From NCBI RefSeq assembly GCF_947387515.1, contig NZ_CANDOB010000001.1, positions 248,001-312,000 of the forward strand: a stretch of 64,000 nucleotides of DNA. The letters are read 5' to 3'. Of this stretch, positions 8,306 to 15,747 are shown in pieces (position 1 is the first letter of the stretch; each line of letters opens with the position of its first letter). The notes beneath the pieces were generated by a model that ran no database searches, had not been told where the DNA came from, and worked only from the letters and a program-made list of their open reading frames with translations. The DNA comes from Alkalihalobacillus sp. CinArs1 (GTDB lineage Bacteria > Bacillota > Bacilli > Bacillales > Guptibacillaceae). Position numbers and translations under genes: made by a program.

Positions 8306-9145
8306 TTACCTTTTAAGAAAATCTTGTATGACTTTTTGAAACTTTTTCCGCTCTTCAAGAAATGGATAATGATTACTTTCATGAAAAACAACGAACTCTG
8401 AGTTTTGAATACTGTCAGCCATTTCTTGTGAAAAAGGTAATGGACACTGCACATCATGCTTACCACATAGTATCATCGCAGGTGCGGTTATCTTCTTGAG
8501 CTGTCTCGTGACATCGAAGTGCATGATTTCTCTAGCAAAAAAATTCATCCTTACTGCCGAAAGCCCCTTATGTATTCCCTTAGAAAATAATTCTTCATAC
8601 TGATCTGGGTTATAAAGAGAAAGTTTTGTACGATTCATTGAGATCGTTTGACGCTCATCTGGAGATAAGGCAGGATTTTTCAATTGTTCAATATAACGCT
8701 GCATGTCATCATATTCTGGATGTTCACGATGATAGATACAGTTTCTAGATGAAGAAGCATATTCACGTGCAGCTGCACCTGCAAGAATTAGTTTAGAAAG
8801 CCCTTCTGTAGAATAGATCCCATACACACAGCCTAGCATTCCTCCCGTTGAATGCCCTGCGAATGACCAGCTTTCGTAGCCTAGCTCTTTTCGGATCGAT
8901 TCTAGATCAAATACTGTGTCGAGCATAAAATACTCATGAGGTTCATCCGCTGCACAAGATTTTCCGGCACCTTTTAAGTTAACGAGATAAACAGTGTGAT
9001 GATCTGTAAATGTATCTGCAAAATAATCCCCTGACGCATTAAATTCTGAATAGAGGTGCGTCACACATATTGGAGAGCCACTCCCCTTTACAAACACTTC
9101 AAAATATCCTCTATCTGTCACAACGTTTTTAATTTCCCACTCCAT
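8306..9145 (-). CDS. Alpha/beta-fold hydrolase (proline iminopeptidase-like)
   Basis: 279 residues with nucleophile elbow GHSTGG (Ser about 96), a candidate acid in CGKHDVQCP and the catalytic His in SNHYPFLEE: a full triad. The N-terminal VTHLYSEFN holds the oxyanion region. Family members include proline iminopeptidases and esterases; the substrate cannot be told from sequence. The start has GGGAGG 8 nt upstream. It is on the comG strand just ahead of comGA, but the 42-nt gap and unrelated role do not suggest a functional link. Confidence 0.82.
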   Translation of the reverse strand: MEWEIKNVVTDRGYFEVFVKGSGSPICVTHLYSEFNASGDYFADTFTDHHTVYLVNLKGAGKSCAADEPHEYFMLDTVFDLESIRKELGYESWSFAGHSTGGMLGCVYGIYSTEGLSKLILAGAAAREYASSSRNCIYHREHPEYDDMQRYIEQLKNPALSPDERQTISMNRTKLSLYNPDQYEELFSKGIHKGLSAVRMNFFAREIMHFDVTRQLKKITAPAMILCGKHDVQCPLPFSQEMADSIQNSEFVVFHESNHYPFLEERKKFQKVIQDFLKR

Positions 9146-9225
9146 TATGATTACCTCCCTCTACCGTATTAGCTTCATCGTGGAGGTAAATAACCCTTCT
9201 CAATTCACAATTATGTAACAAACCA

Positions 9226-9264
9226 ATAAAAAGCGATACGCGGAAAAACTTCCTGCATATCGCT
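9226..9264 (-). terminator. Probable terminator of the mgsR transcript
   Basis: On the minus strand AGCGATA...CAGG pairs imperfectly with CC...TATCGCT and is followed by TTTTTATT. It is the first terminator-like element downstream of mgsR and lies beyond the oppositely oriented tRNA-Gln. Nothing else was recognised in 9146-9409. Confidence 0.6.
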
Positions 9265-9409
9265 GTGACATAGATTATGTTTCATCGTATTCAAGAAACT
9301 GGTTGGACATTACCGTTTTTTCTATTTTTGGTCCAAGTAATTAAAATAACTCCAAAATAAATGTATAAGTTTTTACTATAGGCTCATACTAACATTTGTA
9401 AACAGGCAT

Positions 9410-9484
9410 TGGGCTATAGCCAAGCGGTAAGGCAACGGACTTTGACTCCGTCATGCGTTGGTTCGAATCCAGCTAGCCCAGCCA
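9410..9484 (+). tRNA. tRNA-Gln (anticodon TTG)
   Basis: Cloverleaf with acceptor TGGGCTA / TAGCCCA, D arm AGCCAAGCGGTAAGGCA, anticodon loop CTTTGAC with TTG, T arm GGTTCGAATCC, discriminator G and encoded CCA. It is an isolated tRNA gene, antisense to any readthrough from mgsR, whose stop is 4 nt away. Confidence 0.96.
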
Positions 9485-9487
9485 ATT

Positions 9488-9871
9488 TTATGATACGACT
9501 GCGAAACTTTTCTTTCGCTGGTTTAAATTCTGTAATTCAGATTTATTGTATCCAACAATAAGTTTTTTTCCATTTGTTACGATTGGTCTTCTTAGTAATT
9601 TTGGTTCATTATGCATCAATTCGAGCATCTCAGTCACAGTTAGGTCTTCGATATTCATATCGAGCTTTTTGAATGATGTGCTTCTTTTTGCTAGGATTTC
9701 TTCTATGCCTTCTGTTGACATCGTGATAATTTGCTTCAACTCGTCAATAGTAGGTGTATCCTTAAATAAATGTCTTTCTTCGAAATCAACGTGATTTTCC
9801 TTTAGCCAAGCTTTCGTTTTCCTACATGATGTACAGCTTGGATACGTATAAAATAATAATTTATCTTCCAT
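9488..9871 (-). CDS. mgsR: Spx-family stress regulator MgsR
   Basis: 127 residues of the Spx/ArsC thioredoxin-like family. It has a CxxC redox switch (C13, C16 in YPSCTSCRKTK) and the segments ERHLFKDTPT and KLLRRPIV that match B. subtilis MgsR (YqgZ) better than Spx or MgsR-unrelated ArsC. The known role is to bind RNA polymerase and modulate a part of the sigma-B general stress regulon. A sigma-B-type promoter lies 40 nt upstream, and its place next to yqgY-yqgX is conserved. Confidence 0.92.
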   Translation of the reverse strand: MEDKLLFYTYPSCTSCRKTKAWLKENHVDFEERHLFKDTPTIDELKQIITMSTEGIEEILAKRSTSFKKLDMNIEDLTVTEMLELMHNEPKLLRRPIVTNGKKLIVGYNKSELQNLNQRKKSFAVVS

Positions 9872-9910
9872 TTTATTTCTCCCCTTTTCATTTTTTCGCG
9901 TTAAGTAACT

Positions 9911-9936
9911 CTACCCAAATTATACAACTATTAAAC
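9911..9936 (-). promoter_or_regulatory. Sigma-B-type promoter of mgsR
   Basis: Minus strand: GTTTAA (9936-9931), a 14-nt spacer, then GGGTAG (9916-9911). This is one base off the sigma-B consensus GTTTAA-N12-15-GGGTAT. The implied start site leaves about 35 nt of leader to the mgsR ATG. mgsR is sigma-B dependent in B. subtilis, which supports the call. Confidence 0.8.
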
Positions 9937-10118
9937 AAATATTGTACAAGAAAATGATTTGTAATTTTAATAACGATTTGGGATAATAAATTGGAACCCT
10001 TTACAAGGGTAGGATGTACTCGACACAAATTTGCCATGAGGCTAGCATTTACTTTTTATCAACAACTCATATATAATACGATATGTATGGGAATGAACGA
10101 GCAAGGGAGGAACTTCTT

Positions 10119-10364
10119 ATGCCTAGAATGTACAAAGTATTGGCTTTCTGGACAGGTATCTTCTCACTGATGGGTTTTGTCGGTGGTATGCCTGTAGTCG
10201 GACTGCTTTTCCTTGGTCAGGCCGGCATGTTTTTTGCGTTAAGTCTTTTGAACTTAACTGAACGTACTTATCTTTATATTTTCGGTGTATACTTAACGTT
10301 ATTTATGGTCGGTTTTTCCTACTGGTCAGTGTTTATGATGACACCAGGCTCTGGCGGTCATTAA
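10119..10364 (+). CDS. yqgY: DUF2626 small membrane protein (YqgY)
   Basis: 81 residues with three hydrophobic segments (about 7-27, 30-45 and 52-72) and a Gly-rich end PGSGGH. It starts at the ATG 8 nt after GGGAGG; an earlier in-frame ATG at 10083 lacks a site. A TATAAT at 10072-10077 with a weak TTACTT 17 nt upstream may be its promoter. The function is unknown; the family is confined to Bacillaceae-like genomes and sits beside mgsR and yqgX. Its C-terminus resembles that of the nearby yqgW product. Confidence 0.85.
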   Translation: MPRMYKVLAFWTGIFSLMGFVGGMPVVGLLFLGQAGMFFALSLLNLTERTYLYIFGVYLTLFMVGFSYWSVFMMTPGSGGH

Positions 10365-10367
10365 TTA

Positions 10368-10413
10368 AAGCAACGAAAAAGACGATGCATGTGCATCGTC
10401 TTTTTCGTTGCTT
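10368..10413. terminator. Bidirectional terminator, 22-bp perfect stem
   Basis: Arms 10368-10389 and 10392-10413 are perfectly complementary around a 2-base centre, with internal A5/T5 tracts. It ends the yqgY transcript and the opposing methyltransferase transcript, and covers part of the latter's stop codon. Confidence 0.92.
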
Positions 10414-11485
10414 ACTTTTGCTGCACGACAACCTGAAATTGATTCATTTGTGACAGCCAGTTTACAGCTCTATTTTTTTTGTGTACAGGGGAAAATGGAT
10501 CATTCTCTCGGTTATCTTCAACGAAATCCAGCAGGCCATGATTAACGAGAAAGCGCCCCTGTACCTCACATTCAAGACATCTAAAATGATGTTCTTCACC
10601 GATCCTCCTCAAAGCATCTAACGGTATGTGAGTTGTTAAATCCATTTCACCTATATTTTCTAGAGGGTTTTGAACGAGCTGATGTTTATAATAACCTCTT
10701 AAACTCCCTGAGCTTCTTGCTGGATGATTCCACTCGTCATCTGTGTAGCCGTAATCGATCGTATAGATTCGCCCTTTCTTCATCCAATTAGCAATGGAGA
10801 TAAACCAACTCATCATATAAAGAGGGACCTCTATTCTTTGCCCTTCGTTCATTAGGAAGCCATAGTTTTCTATCCAAATTAAGATAGCTGAATCTGTACA
10901 AGGTTTGTATACCTCGATTAACTTTCCATCAATCTCGGATAGCCCAATTAGAACTTCGTACAACATCCCGTTCTTTTTCTCAACTACTCTGACTGGAAAG
11001 GCATCTAGTAACTCATTTGAAAAGATGATGCCTTCGAATGATTTGAGTTCGCTCTTTAACTCTTCGATCGAGCTGTAAACCATAACTTTATCGAGGTTCT
11101 TCGTTTTATTCTCAATGATTTTCCTATGATATGGACTTGTCTCGACTACATAGTACGTAAGTCGTTTGTACAGTTCCTTATCGAACGATTGTATCTCATC
11201 AAGGCATGAGAGCAGAAATTCACCTTCTCCTGCTCCAATCTCAACGATTGAGGGATGAAGTACATCTGTTTCAATCGCTGTTGCAAGAGCTCTTCCCATA
11301 ACACGACTAAATACCTCATGTACCCCAGGAGAAGTGTAGAAATCTCCTGCTTTACCAGTCTTTTTACGGTTAGTTCCATAATACCCTTCTTCGTCGTACA
11401 AACTTATTTCCATAAACCGTTCATAAGAGATTGCTTTTTCAGCAGAGTTAGCTATTTCTGACTTAATCTTAGTTAAAATCGACAT
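10412..11485 (-). CDS. MidA/NDUFAF7-type class I SAM-dependent methyltransferase
   Basis: 357 residues of the COG1565 family. N-terminal ISLYDEEGYYG and GDFYTSPGVHEVF are signature segments; the SAM-binding region is IVEIGAGEGEF; FSNELLDAFPVRVVE follows. NDUFAF7, the mitochondrial member, dimethylates an arginine of complex I; the bacterial substrate is unknown. The ATG follows the yqgX stop by 3 nt with a poor ribosome site, suggesting coupling to yqgX. I do not recall this gene between yqgX and yqgY in B. subtilis, so it appears to be a local insertion. Confidence 0.88.
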   Translation of the reverse strand: MSILTKIKSEIANSAEKAISYERFMEISLYDEEGYYGTNRKKTGKAGDFYTSPGVHEVFSRVMGRALATAIETDVLHPSIVEIGAGEGEFLLSCLDEIQSFDKELYKRLTYYVVETSPYHRKIIENKTKNLDKVMVYSSIEELKSELKSFEGIIFSNELLDAFPVRVVEKKNGMLYEVLIGLSEIDGKLIEVYKPCTDSAILIWIENYGFLMNEGQRIEVPLYMMSWFISIANWMKKGRIYTIDYGYTDDEWNHPARSSGSLRGYYKHQLVQNPLENIGEMDLTTHIPLDALRRIGEEHHFRCLECEVQGRFLVNHGLLDFVEDNRENDPFSPVHKKNRAVNWLSQMNQFQVVVQQK

Positions 11486-11488
11486 ATC

Positions 11489-12130
11489 TCATAGGGTAAA
11501 ACCATTTAAAAACGGATTATTCATCATTTCGTCCTCGATTGTCGTAGCAGGACCATGACCTGACGCTACAATCGTACTCTCAGGCAACTTTAGAAGACGG
11601 CTATGTATACTCTCAATCAACTGCTCATGGTTTCCTAATGGAAGATCCGTACGGCCGATACTTCCCTGGAAAAGTGCGTCTCCTGAAAACACAACGCCAA
11701 GCTCTTTGAAATGAAAAGATACACTCCCTGGAGAATGTCCCGGTGTTTCATATATATCAGTACTAAACGATCCGACAGTTAACGTTTGTTCTTGCTGAAT
11801 AAGATTGTCAGCTGGTTTCGCGACGGTATCTTCTACCATTGGGAACAGTGAAGAACCATTCAATTTCGGATCTTCAAGCCACTTCGCTTCCGCTTTGTGT
11901 AAATAGACCGGAATACGATATTGGTTGCGAATAAAATCAACTGCTCCGATATGATCGAAATGAGCATGCGTGAGTAACACTGCAATAGGCTCCAGTCCTA
12001 GAGATTCAATTTCTCCTGAAATCTTACGCCCTTCTGCTCCTGGGTCGATGATGAGAGCTTCTTTCTTTTCGTTCCATACTATTGCAGCATTAGCCTGTAC
12101 AGGACCAACCGCTATCTGTTTCCAATTCAT
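11489..12130 (-). CDS. yqgX: Metallo-beta-lactamase-fold hydrolase (YqgX)
   Basis: 213 residues of the glyoxalase II-like family. The metal motif THAHFDH is at residues 54-60, followed by GHSPGS and SGDALFQGSIGRTDLP, the pattern of a dinuclear Zn/Fe site. Family enzymes hydrolyse thioesters such as bacillithiol or glutathione conjugates; bacillithiol-linked methylglyoxal detoxification is a reasonable guess here. It starts after GGAGG. It precedes the MidA-type gene on the same strand. Confidence 0.9.
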   Translation of the reverse strand: MNWKQIAVGPVQANAAIVWNEKKEALIIDPGAEGRKISGEIESLGLEPIAVLLTHAHFDHIGAVDFIRNQYRIPVYLHKAEAKWLEDPKLNGSSLFPMVEDTVAKPADNLIQQEQTLTVGSFSTDIYETPGHSPGSVSFHFKELGVVFSGDALFQGSIGRTDLPLGNHEQLIESIHSRLLKLPESTIVASGHGPATTIEDEMMNNPFLNGFTL

Positions 12131-12206
12131 TCAAATCGCCTCCATTGAAAGTTTATGTTACTTATTCTACACTATAAAAAACTCGATTTAAAAGGAGATG
12201 TACGAG

Positions 12207-12683
12207 ATGTCTATCGTTTATGGAGTTGAATTGATCCCTCCTTCTGGTGCTTTGCCAGGTCTCATTTCTCAGCTTGTAAAAAAAACAGGTGAACTCGTTC
12301 ATGCGATCGACCGTGATGGAAAGCTCGTCATTGTATCTCATGAAGAAGAAGCTAGCTTGCTAGCAGAATTCTATGACTCAAAACATGCATTTGGTGAAAC
12401 ATATACGCTCATCAGGTTATCCGAATCATGTAGAACGACCCCTCAACTACCTGACTATGGATTTACTTCTCAAAACAACAGGCATTATTTATACGAAGAT
12501 ATGGTGACAGCATTTTCTATTGATAGAGGTGATGAAGAACAAATTGAAATGTCGCTTCTCCAAATTGAAGAACATCTCATTGCTTCTGACAACAATGTGT
12601 TCTATGTAGACGTTATGCAAAAAGAGTTGATGGAAGGCATCGCAAGGGCTTATCAAATCGAGCTAACATTTTTGAAGGAATGA
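12207..12683 (+). CDS. Hypothetical protein, 158 residues
   Basis: Starts MSIVYGVEL at the ATG 9 nt after AAAGGAG; an in-frame ATG three codons earlier overlaps that site. Soluble, acidic, no signal peptide or membrane helix; Cys appears once (SCRTTP). The N-terminal third (SQLVKKTGELVHAIDRDGKLVIV) looks like an alpha/beta fold. I do not recognise the family. It is a single gene running opposite to yqgX and ahead of yqgW; no terminator was identified after it. Confidence 0.75.
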   Translation: MSIVYGVELIPPSGALPGLISQLVKKTGELVHAIDRDGKLVIVSHEEEASLLAEFYDSKHAFGETYTLIRLSESCRTTPQLPDYGFTSQNNRHYLYEDMVTAFSIDRGDEEQIEMSLLQIEEHLIASDNNVFYVDVMQKELMEGIARAYQIELTFLKE

Positions 12684-12834
12684 CGCCTCGACAAATCATA
12701 AGAAAACGGTTAAAATAATAAAGGACTTATGTACATATCCATTAAAGTTAAAATTTGTTCAGATTTAACCATGCCATATCATCCTAAATTAAGGGTATAC
12801 TGATAATGATTGCATGGATAAGGAGGTATTCCGG

Positions 12835-13020
12835 ATGGGTTTAGCAATTATTTTTGCATTCGTCACGTTATTTTCTGTTTGGGGCTTATTACGTTCCTTT
12901 CGTGAAAAAAACTTTATGGGCCTTGCCTTTGCAGGTTTAACTGTTCTAGTTTTTGGCGCATTTACCGTTGCTACAATGATCGATGTTCTCTTCGGATCTG
13001 GAGGCGGCGGAGGCCACTAA
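12835..13020 (+). CDS. yqgW: DUF2759 small membrane protein (YqgW)
   Basis: 61 residues, two hydrophobic helices (about 3-20 and 30-52) separated by SFREKNFMG, and a tail GSGGGGGH. It starts at the ATG 7 nt after AAGGAGGT. The family is of unknown function; position between yqgX and yqgV matches B. subtilis. GGGTATACT upstream contains a possible -10, but no good -35 was found. The Gly/His tail is like that of the yqgY product. Confidence 0.85.
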   Translation: MGLAIIFAFVTLFSVWGLLRSFREKNFMGLAFAGLTVLVFGAFTVATMIDVLFGSGGGGGH

Positions 13021-13049
13021 AAAAACAGCCATTTGGCTGTTTTTTTTAG
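13018..13049. terminator. Bidirectional terminator between yqgW and yqgV
   Basis: AACAGCC / GGCTGTT stem with loop ATTT, flanked by A7 on the left and T8 on the right. It overlaps the ends of both converging genes. Confidence 0.9.
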
Positions 13050-13351
13050 TTTCTATGTCTATTTACTGACGCTAGTTTATCTTCCATCTTAACCTTCTTA
13101 TCTCTTCGATCGTCTATTCGAATATTTGTTGCTACTCTTTCGATCCCTTGTTGAAATGGTGATTCATGGATCGCTTGAATGACCTCTAATAGATCTGACA
13201 ACTCACCTTCGATCAGTGTACTCATAGGTGTCAAACGGTACGTAATACGATCTGTATAAGAATCCAGAATGTTTTGGACCTCAGCCACATATTTGCTAAC
13301 ACTTGGCTCTTTGGTTCCAATTGGAATAACTGTTACATCTACAATTGCCAC
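13046..13351 (-). CDS. yqgV: MTH1187/YkoF-type thiamine-binding protein (YqgV)
   Basis: 101 residues from GTG 13351 (MAIVDVTVIPIGT), preceded by GGAGGAG inside the 3' end of the permease gene. The sequence TVIPIGTKEPSVSKYV and TPMSTLIEGE is typical of the MTH1187 family, small ferredoxin-like proteins of which some bind thiamine or its HMP part. It is downstream of the FetAB-like genes and one gene pair away from the thi operon, which makes a thiamine-related role worth noting though not proven. Confidence 0.86.
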   Translation of the reverse strand: MAIVDVTVIPIGTKEPSVSKYVAEVQNILDSYTDRITYRLTPMSTLIEGELSDLLEVIQAIHESPFQQGIERVATNIRIDDRRDKKVKMEDKLASVNRHRN

Positions 13352-13352
13352 A

Positions 13353-14123
13353 TCAATCTCCTCCTCCAAGAGTTTGTAATTGCATATCATTGTTAAAGAA
13401 AAATCTATATGTAACAAGCGATATAATCATTGCACATATTGAAACACACGAAAAGATACTTATGGATACAACGATTTGATACCTAATCGCATCTATTGGA
13501 GAAGCTCCACCTAAAATAAGTCCAGTCATCATTCCGGGGAGCTGAACCAACCCGATTGTTTTCAGTGTATCTACGTTCGGAATCATTGATGCTCTGATTG
13601 TTTTTCGTATAATCATTTTGGACGCCTCTGCTGGCTTAGCTCCTAATGATAATGCTGCGAGGATTTTACCCCTGCCGTCATTGAATTCATTTTTCATTCT
13701 CTCAAATGCAAGCCCTGTAGCTACCATACTGTTCCCAATGATCATACCACTCATCGGAATAACCTGTTCTGATTTGAATGGGATAATATCAAATACTATC
13801 CAAACGGAAAGGACGAAAACCTCAATAATCAATAGAGAAACAAACGATAGCGTAAAGGCAAAAGGAACACCCTTACCTCGCTTAGCTGCCTGCAACGAGG
13901 CAATCACAAGCATGACGGTTACCCATAAGCCTACACCTTGCCAGTCTTCTAATGAGAACAATAAAGTAAGAACATAACCGATCAGAAATAATTGAACGAC
14001 CCCTCGAAAAGATGACCATATCGCTGATTTACTTATTCCGAGCGAGAAATAATATGACATTGAGACAGGTATCATTACAAAAATAATCATGGTGAGAAGG
14101 GACAAATTTGATATCTCTGTCAT
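13353..14123 (-). CDS. FetB/UPF0014-family ABC transporter permease
   Basis: 256 residues with about seven hydrophobic segments and family motifs SMSYYFSLGISKS, GNSMVATGLA and QLPGMMTGLILGGASP. E. coli FetB (YbbM) is the membrane part of a transporter linked to iron export and peroxide tolerance. Lies 3 nt after the ATPase gene, forming one transporter. Substrate here is inferred only from the family. Confidence 0.85.
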   Translation of the reverse strand: MTEISNLSLLTMIIFVMIPVSMSYYFSLGISKSAIWSSFRGVVQLFLIGYVLTLLFSLEDWQGVGLWVTVMLVIASLQAAKRGKGVPFAFTLSFVSLLIIEVFVLSVWIVFDIIPFKSEQVIPMSGMIIGNSMVATGLAFERMKNEFNDGRGKILAALSLGAKPAEASKMIIRKTIRASMIPNVDTLKTIGLVQLPGMMTGLILGGASPIDAIRYQIVVSISIFSCVSICAMIISLVTYRFFFNNDMQLQTLGGGD

Positions 14124-14126
14124 ACC

Positions 14127-14822
14127 TTATCCCTCAAGAAATCTCATAAGAGCTTCAGAAGTCGGATTATTAAATAACTCTTTAGAGTTCCCTTTTTCCT
14201 CAAGACTTCCCTCATTCATAAAGAGGGTGTACGTCCCAATTCTTTTCGCCTGTTTCAAATCATGCGTGATCATTACGATTGTCTTCCCTTCTTCAGTTAC
14301 GAGGCAATCTAATAATTCTTCTATTAGTTCGACTGTTCTCATATCTAGCGCACTCGTTGCTTCATCGAGTAATAGCACATCAGGATCATTAGCAAGCGTC
14401 CTAGCTAACGCTACTCTTTGTTGTTCCCCACCAGAAAGATGTTCAACATCTTTCGTTAGCATGTCCTCAGGTAGATGGACTTTTTGTAATAGAGAAACGC
14501 CAAGTTTGGAATCCCAATCCTTTTTTAGGGAAGGACCGAACTTCAAATTATCCTCAACGGTACCATCGAATAAGTTAGCTTGCTGAAACACCATCCCCAC
14601 TTTTCTTCTTAATTCGTCAATCGGATAGTCAGACATCGGCCTCCCTTTGTAGGAAATTTCACCTTCTTCAGGATCCGTTAGGCGATTCAATAGCATGAGT
14701 AAACTACTCTTCCCAGAACCTGAAGGTCCAATAACCGTAGTTAACGTTCCTTCCATCAGTTCAAAATCAACATTCTTCACACGTTCATTTCTCACATTCT
14801 TTGCAGCGATTATTGGTTTCAT
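14127..14822 (-). CDS. FetA-like ABC transporter ATPase
   Basis: 231 residues; Walker A GPSGSGKSS, Q-loop FQQANLFDGT, signature LSGGEQQRVAL, Walker B VLLLDEATSAL and switch His in ITHDLKQ. The start ATG follows AAAGG by 7 nt; upstream in-frame ATG at 14852 is not supported by a ribosome site. It pairs with the permease at 13353-14123. The pair matches E. coli FetAB; no substrate-binding protein is encoded, as expected for an exporter of that family. Confidence 0.86.
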   Translation of the reverse strand: MKPIIAAKNVRNERVKNVDFELMEGTLTTVIGPSGSGKSSLLMLLNRLTDPEEGEISYKGRPMSDYPIDELRRKVGMVFQQANLFDGTVEDNLKFGPSLKKDWDSKLGVSLLQKVHLPEDMLTKDVEHLSGGEQQRVALARTLANDPDVLLLDEATSALDMRTVELIEELLDCLVTEEGKTIVMITHDLKQAKRIGTYTLFMNEGSLEEKGNSKELFNNPTSEALMRFLEG

Positions 14823-14901
14823 TACTTGACCTTTCTTCAATAGAGTTATCATTATCGTTTATAACATATCCAGTTTCTATTCACCAGTTATAAGGGTTCA
14901 A

Positions 14902-14932
14902 TAAAAATACCCACTTCAATAGGAGTGGGTAT
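14902..14932 (-). terminator. Terminator of the thi operon
   Basis: ATACCCACT / AGTGGGTAT stem, loop of 8 nt, followed on the minus strand by TTTTTATT. Its right arm overlaps the end of thiD. Confidence 0.88.
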
Positions 14933-15731
14933 CAACGCTTTGATTTATTCGATAAGCAGCATGATTAGTAGGACCGATTCCACTACCTAGAGGAAGGGAA
15001 TGCTGTATCGCAGAAGTAATAAATTCTTTTGCAACGGATACAGATTCAGAAATGGACTTTCCTTTTGCAAGTTCCGCTGCGATACAAGCCGAAAAGGTAC
15101 AGCCGGTACCATGAGTGTGTTTCGTGTCGATCCTTTTAGATTCGTAGTAATAGTATTTTTGATCTACGTAAAGAACATCAACAGAATCCTTCCCATTCAT
15201 ATGGCCACCTTTGACTAACACTCCTTGACATCCGTAGTTAGTCAGTTCCATTGCCGCTTTTTCCATGTCTTCGATCGTTTGAATTTCCATACCGTTCAGT
15301 AACACCGAAGCTTCAGGAATATTTGGAGTAATAACGGAGGCTAACGGCAATAGGTCTGTTTTTAATGACTCAACTGCTTCTTTTTCTAAAAGCGTCGAAC
15401 CTCCTTTTGCAATCATGACAGGGTCGATCACGAGGTTCGTTACGTTGTACTCTTTCAATTTCAAAGCAGTTGTTTGGATGATTTCTGCAGAAAAGAGCAT
15501 CCCTGTTTTGATCGCATCCGCTCCGATGTCAGATAATACTGCGTCGATTTGTTTCGATATCGCTTCTAAAGATTGTGGATAGATGCCATGAACACCTAGA
15601 GAGTTTTGGGCAGTTAGTGCAGTTATAACGCTCATACCGTAGACATCTCTCTCTTGAAACGTCTTTAAATCAGCCTGAATCCCAGCTCCCCCTCCGCTAT
15701 CAGACCCTGCAATCGTAAGTACTTTATACAT
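14916..15731 (-). CDS. thiD: Hydroxymethylpyrimidine / HMP-phosphate kinase
   Basis: Phosphorylates HMP and HMP-P to HMP-PP for thiamine synthesis. 271 residues of the ribokinase fold: N-terminal AGSDSGGGAGIQADLKTF, VIDPVMIAKGG, TPNIPEA and the anion-hole/catalytic HGTGCTFSACIAAEL. The length is standard. Last gene of the TPP-riboswitch operon, 16 nt after thiO. A PdxK-type pyridoxal kinase is a related alternative, but the operon decides for ThiD. Confidence 0.95.
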   Translation of the reverse strand: MYKVLTIAGSDSGGGAGIQADLKTFQERDVYGMSVITALTAQNSLGVHGIYPQSLEAISKQIDAVLSDIGADAIKTGMLFSAEIIQTTALKLKEYNVTNLVIDPVMIAKGGSTLLEKEAVESLKTDLLPLASVITPNIPEASVLLNGMEIQTIEDMEKAAMELTNYGCQGVLVKGGHMNGKDSVDVLYVDQKYYYYESKRIDTKHTHGTGCTFSACIAAELAKGKSISESVSVAKEFITSAIQHSLPLGSGIGPTNHAAYRINQSVDTHSY

Positions 15732-15747
15732 TTCCTTTCATTCCTTT

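Noticed and set aside
8264-8420. AAAA...TTTT stretches ahead of comGA as ComK boxes
   Set aside because: Spacing within and between them does not fit AAAA-N5-TTTT pairs; only one near match (AAAGTGTCGTTTT), too weak alone.
9488-9871. Arsenate reductase ArsC
   Set aside because: The CxxC redox pair and the KLLRRPIV region fit MgsR/Spx, and the neighbours are those of mgsR.
14089-14586. A 165-codon plus-strand ORF opposite the FetA-like gene
   Set aside because: Antisense to Walker motifs of a clear ABC ATPase, serine-rich, no start signals.
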